Shown here: positions 15,197-15,754 of the stretch, in pieces
Layout of the letters: every line of letters starts with the position of its first letter
How positions within the stretch are numbered: the stretch's first letter is position 1
DNA from: an uncultured bacterium
Lineage (GTDB): Bacteria > Planctomycetota > Phycisphaerae > Phycisphaerales > UBA1924
DNA: 15,754 bases
Assembly: GCA_938003595.1 (NCBI GenBank)
Contig: CALKYH010000134.1
Span: 1 to 15,754, forward strand
Direction of reading: 5' to 3'
Position numbers and translations under genes: made by a program
Notes under the pieces: generated by a model
The model's database searches: none
The model's input: the letters and a program-made list of their open reading frames with translations, nothing else
Told to the model about the DNA's origin: nothing

Positions 15197-15540
15197 TCCA
15201 CGCGGGATCGCCCGCGCGACAGTCTCTGCTTTGTGTGGCCCCGTCGCGGAACCCATCCCGTGACGGGGCCTTTTGCTGCGCGAGCCGTTCGCGGCGGCGG
15301 CGTGATGGCGATCGTCACTCCAGCCGCCTGCACGCGTCAGCGCTTGCGCTGATTCGGCGTCTGCGCCGCGCTGCGCGTCGCAGACCGTGAAGCACGATTC
15401 ACTTTGCGTCCTGGAGTGGATCGCAACGCGTGGCCGCGCTTAGCGTGCCTCATCACTGGAGGAGAGCCGCGCAACTCGCCGCGCACATCGGCGGGCGGCT
15501 CGATTCTTACTTTCGAGCAAGAAAGAGAAGGAGTCATCCC
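15197..15540 (+). promoter_or_regulatory. Gap between the two CHRD genes: terminator, small hairpins, leader inverted repeat
   Basis: These 344 bases have no convincing gene. After the terminator at 15237-15274 there is a small hairpin, TCAGCG/CGCTGA (15337-15352, 4-base loop). GAGCCGC (15464-15470) pairs with GCGGCTC (15495-15501), enclosing a smaller CGCCG/CGGCG stem, 39 bases before the second CHRD start. This structured leader may control that gene. A promoter should lie here, but no clear -35/-10 pair is visible. Confidence 0.45.
15237..15274 (+). terminator. Strong intrinsic terminator after the first CHRD gene
   Basis: Two 13-base arms (15237-15249 and 15258-15270) pair fully, with one G-U pair, around an 8-base loop, followed by TTTT. 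The stem is very GC-rich (GGCCCCGTC against GACGGGGCC at the base). It lies 40 bases after the stop codon and is the clearest terminator in the window. Confidence 0.9.
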
Positions 15541-15754
15541 ATGAAGAACGCACTGCTTGCCCTCGGGTTGTCGTTGCCGATCGCCGGCGCCGCGAGCGCC
15601 ATCACTTTCCATATCAATCTGGCCGGCGCCGAGGAGGTCCCGCCCACCTCTACGGGCGCCACCGGACTGGCGCAGATCTTGTTCGATCCTAGCACGCTGT
15701 TCATCGACATCAGCGGCACCTTCAACTGCTTCTGTTCGCCGGCGACTGTGGGCC
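15541..15754 (+). CDS. Second CHRD-domain secreted protein, N-terminal part (3' end outside window)
   Basis: An open frame runs from the ATG to the window edge, 71 residues. Residues 1-20 form a signal peptide ending AGAASA, as in the upstream paralogue. The mature part begins with the CHRD block ITFHINLAGAEEVPPTSTGA, followed by LAQILFDPSTLFIDISGTF. A CFC pair at about 64-66 is absent from the paralogue at this point. The start is fixed by AAGGAG at 15528-15533. It has its own leader and is separated from the first gene by a terminator, so the two are separately transcribed copies. Whether it also carries a sorting tail cannot be seen. Confidence 0.88.
   Translation, partial: MKNALLALGLSLPIAGAASAITFHINLAGAEEVPPTSTGATGLAQILFDPSTLFIDISGTFNCFCSPATVG

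Larger units (their letters stand above)
14701..15538 (+). repeat. Identical 15-base ribosome-binding leader before both CHRD genes
   Basis: AGAGAAGGAGTCATC occurs at 14701-14715 and at 15524-15538. It contains the AAGGAG ribosome-binding site and ends 1 and 2 bases before the two ATGs. Together with similar signal peptides it marks a tandem duplication. Confidence 0.85.

Noticed and set aside
15337..15612. 91-codon minus-strand frame between the CHRD genes
   Set aside because: It overlaps the second CHRD start and ribosome-binding site, has no ribosome-binding site of its own, and is basic low-complexity.

Overview
The window is GC-rich bacterial chromosome with strongly C/G-ending codons. 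It probably comes from the Planctomycetota, most likely class Phycisphaerae. This is inferred from several traits together: a short VPAP-hydrophobic-RRRR sorting tail on a CHRD protein, a DUF1573 protein paired with a MauE/thioredoxin fusion, a DUF1015-serA-serC cluster, an XPNPEP1-type aminopeptidase P, and a Rho with a very large low-complexity N-terminal region. I see no phage, insertion sequence, CRISPR array, tRNA or rRNA. This is mostly housekeeping DNA with lineage-specific secreted proteins at both edges.

Layout. Bases 1-885 (minus strand): a lipoprotein cut by the window edge, and upstream of it a small basic protein with a winged-helix-like C-terminus. Bases 1038-2831 (+): aminopeptidase P. 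Its stop codon interlocks with that of a convergent HAD phosphatase (minus). The phosphatase is divergent from coaE (+), with facing promoters only tens of bases apart. Bases 4216-4439: an untranslated, C-rich leader, followed by rho and a small lipoprotein whose ATG overlaps the rho stop. Bases 6807-9103 (minus): a two-gene unit of an exported DUF1573 protein and a membrane MauE/thioredoxin fusion. Bases 9288-12963 (+): DUF1015, serA and serC, the serine-biosynthesis cluster. Bases 13199-14572 (+): hisS under its own probable promoter. Bases 14717 to the end (+): two tandem CHRD-domain secreted proteins with near-identical ribosome-binding leaders, the second cut by the window edge, separated by a strong intrinsic terminator.

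How the genes work together. SerA and SerC convert 3-phosphoglycerate to phosphoserine. No serB is present, and the DUF1015 protein heading the cluster is the natural candidate for an associated activity. The DUF1573 and MauE/thioredoxin proteins look like an envelope redox pair. CoaE and Rho are core functions.

The observations most worth follow-up are: (i) five genes without a Shine-Dalgarno sequence have a -10-like hexamer only 7-11 bases before the start codon, suggesting near-leaderless mRNAs; (ii) the modular Q/G/K-rich region of Rho, flanked by an exact in-frame DNA repeat and preceded by a rut-like leader; (iii) hisS, whose codon usage switches at domain boundaries; (iv) the DUF1015-serA-serC cluster without serB; (v) the DUF1573 plus MauE/thioredoxin pair.
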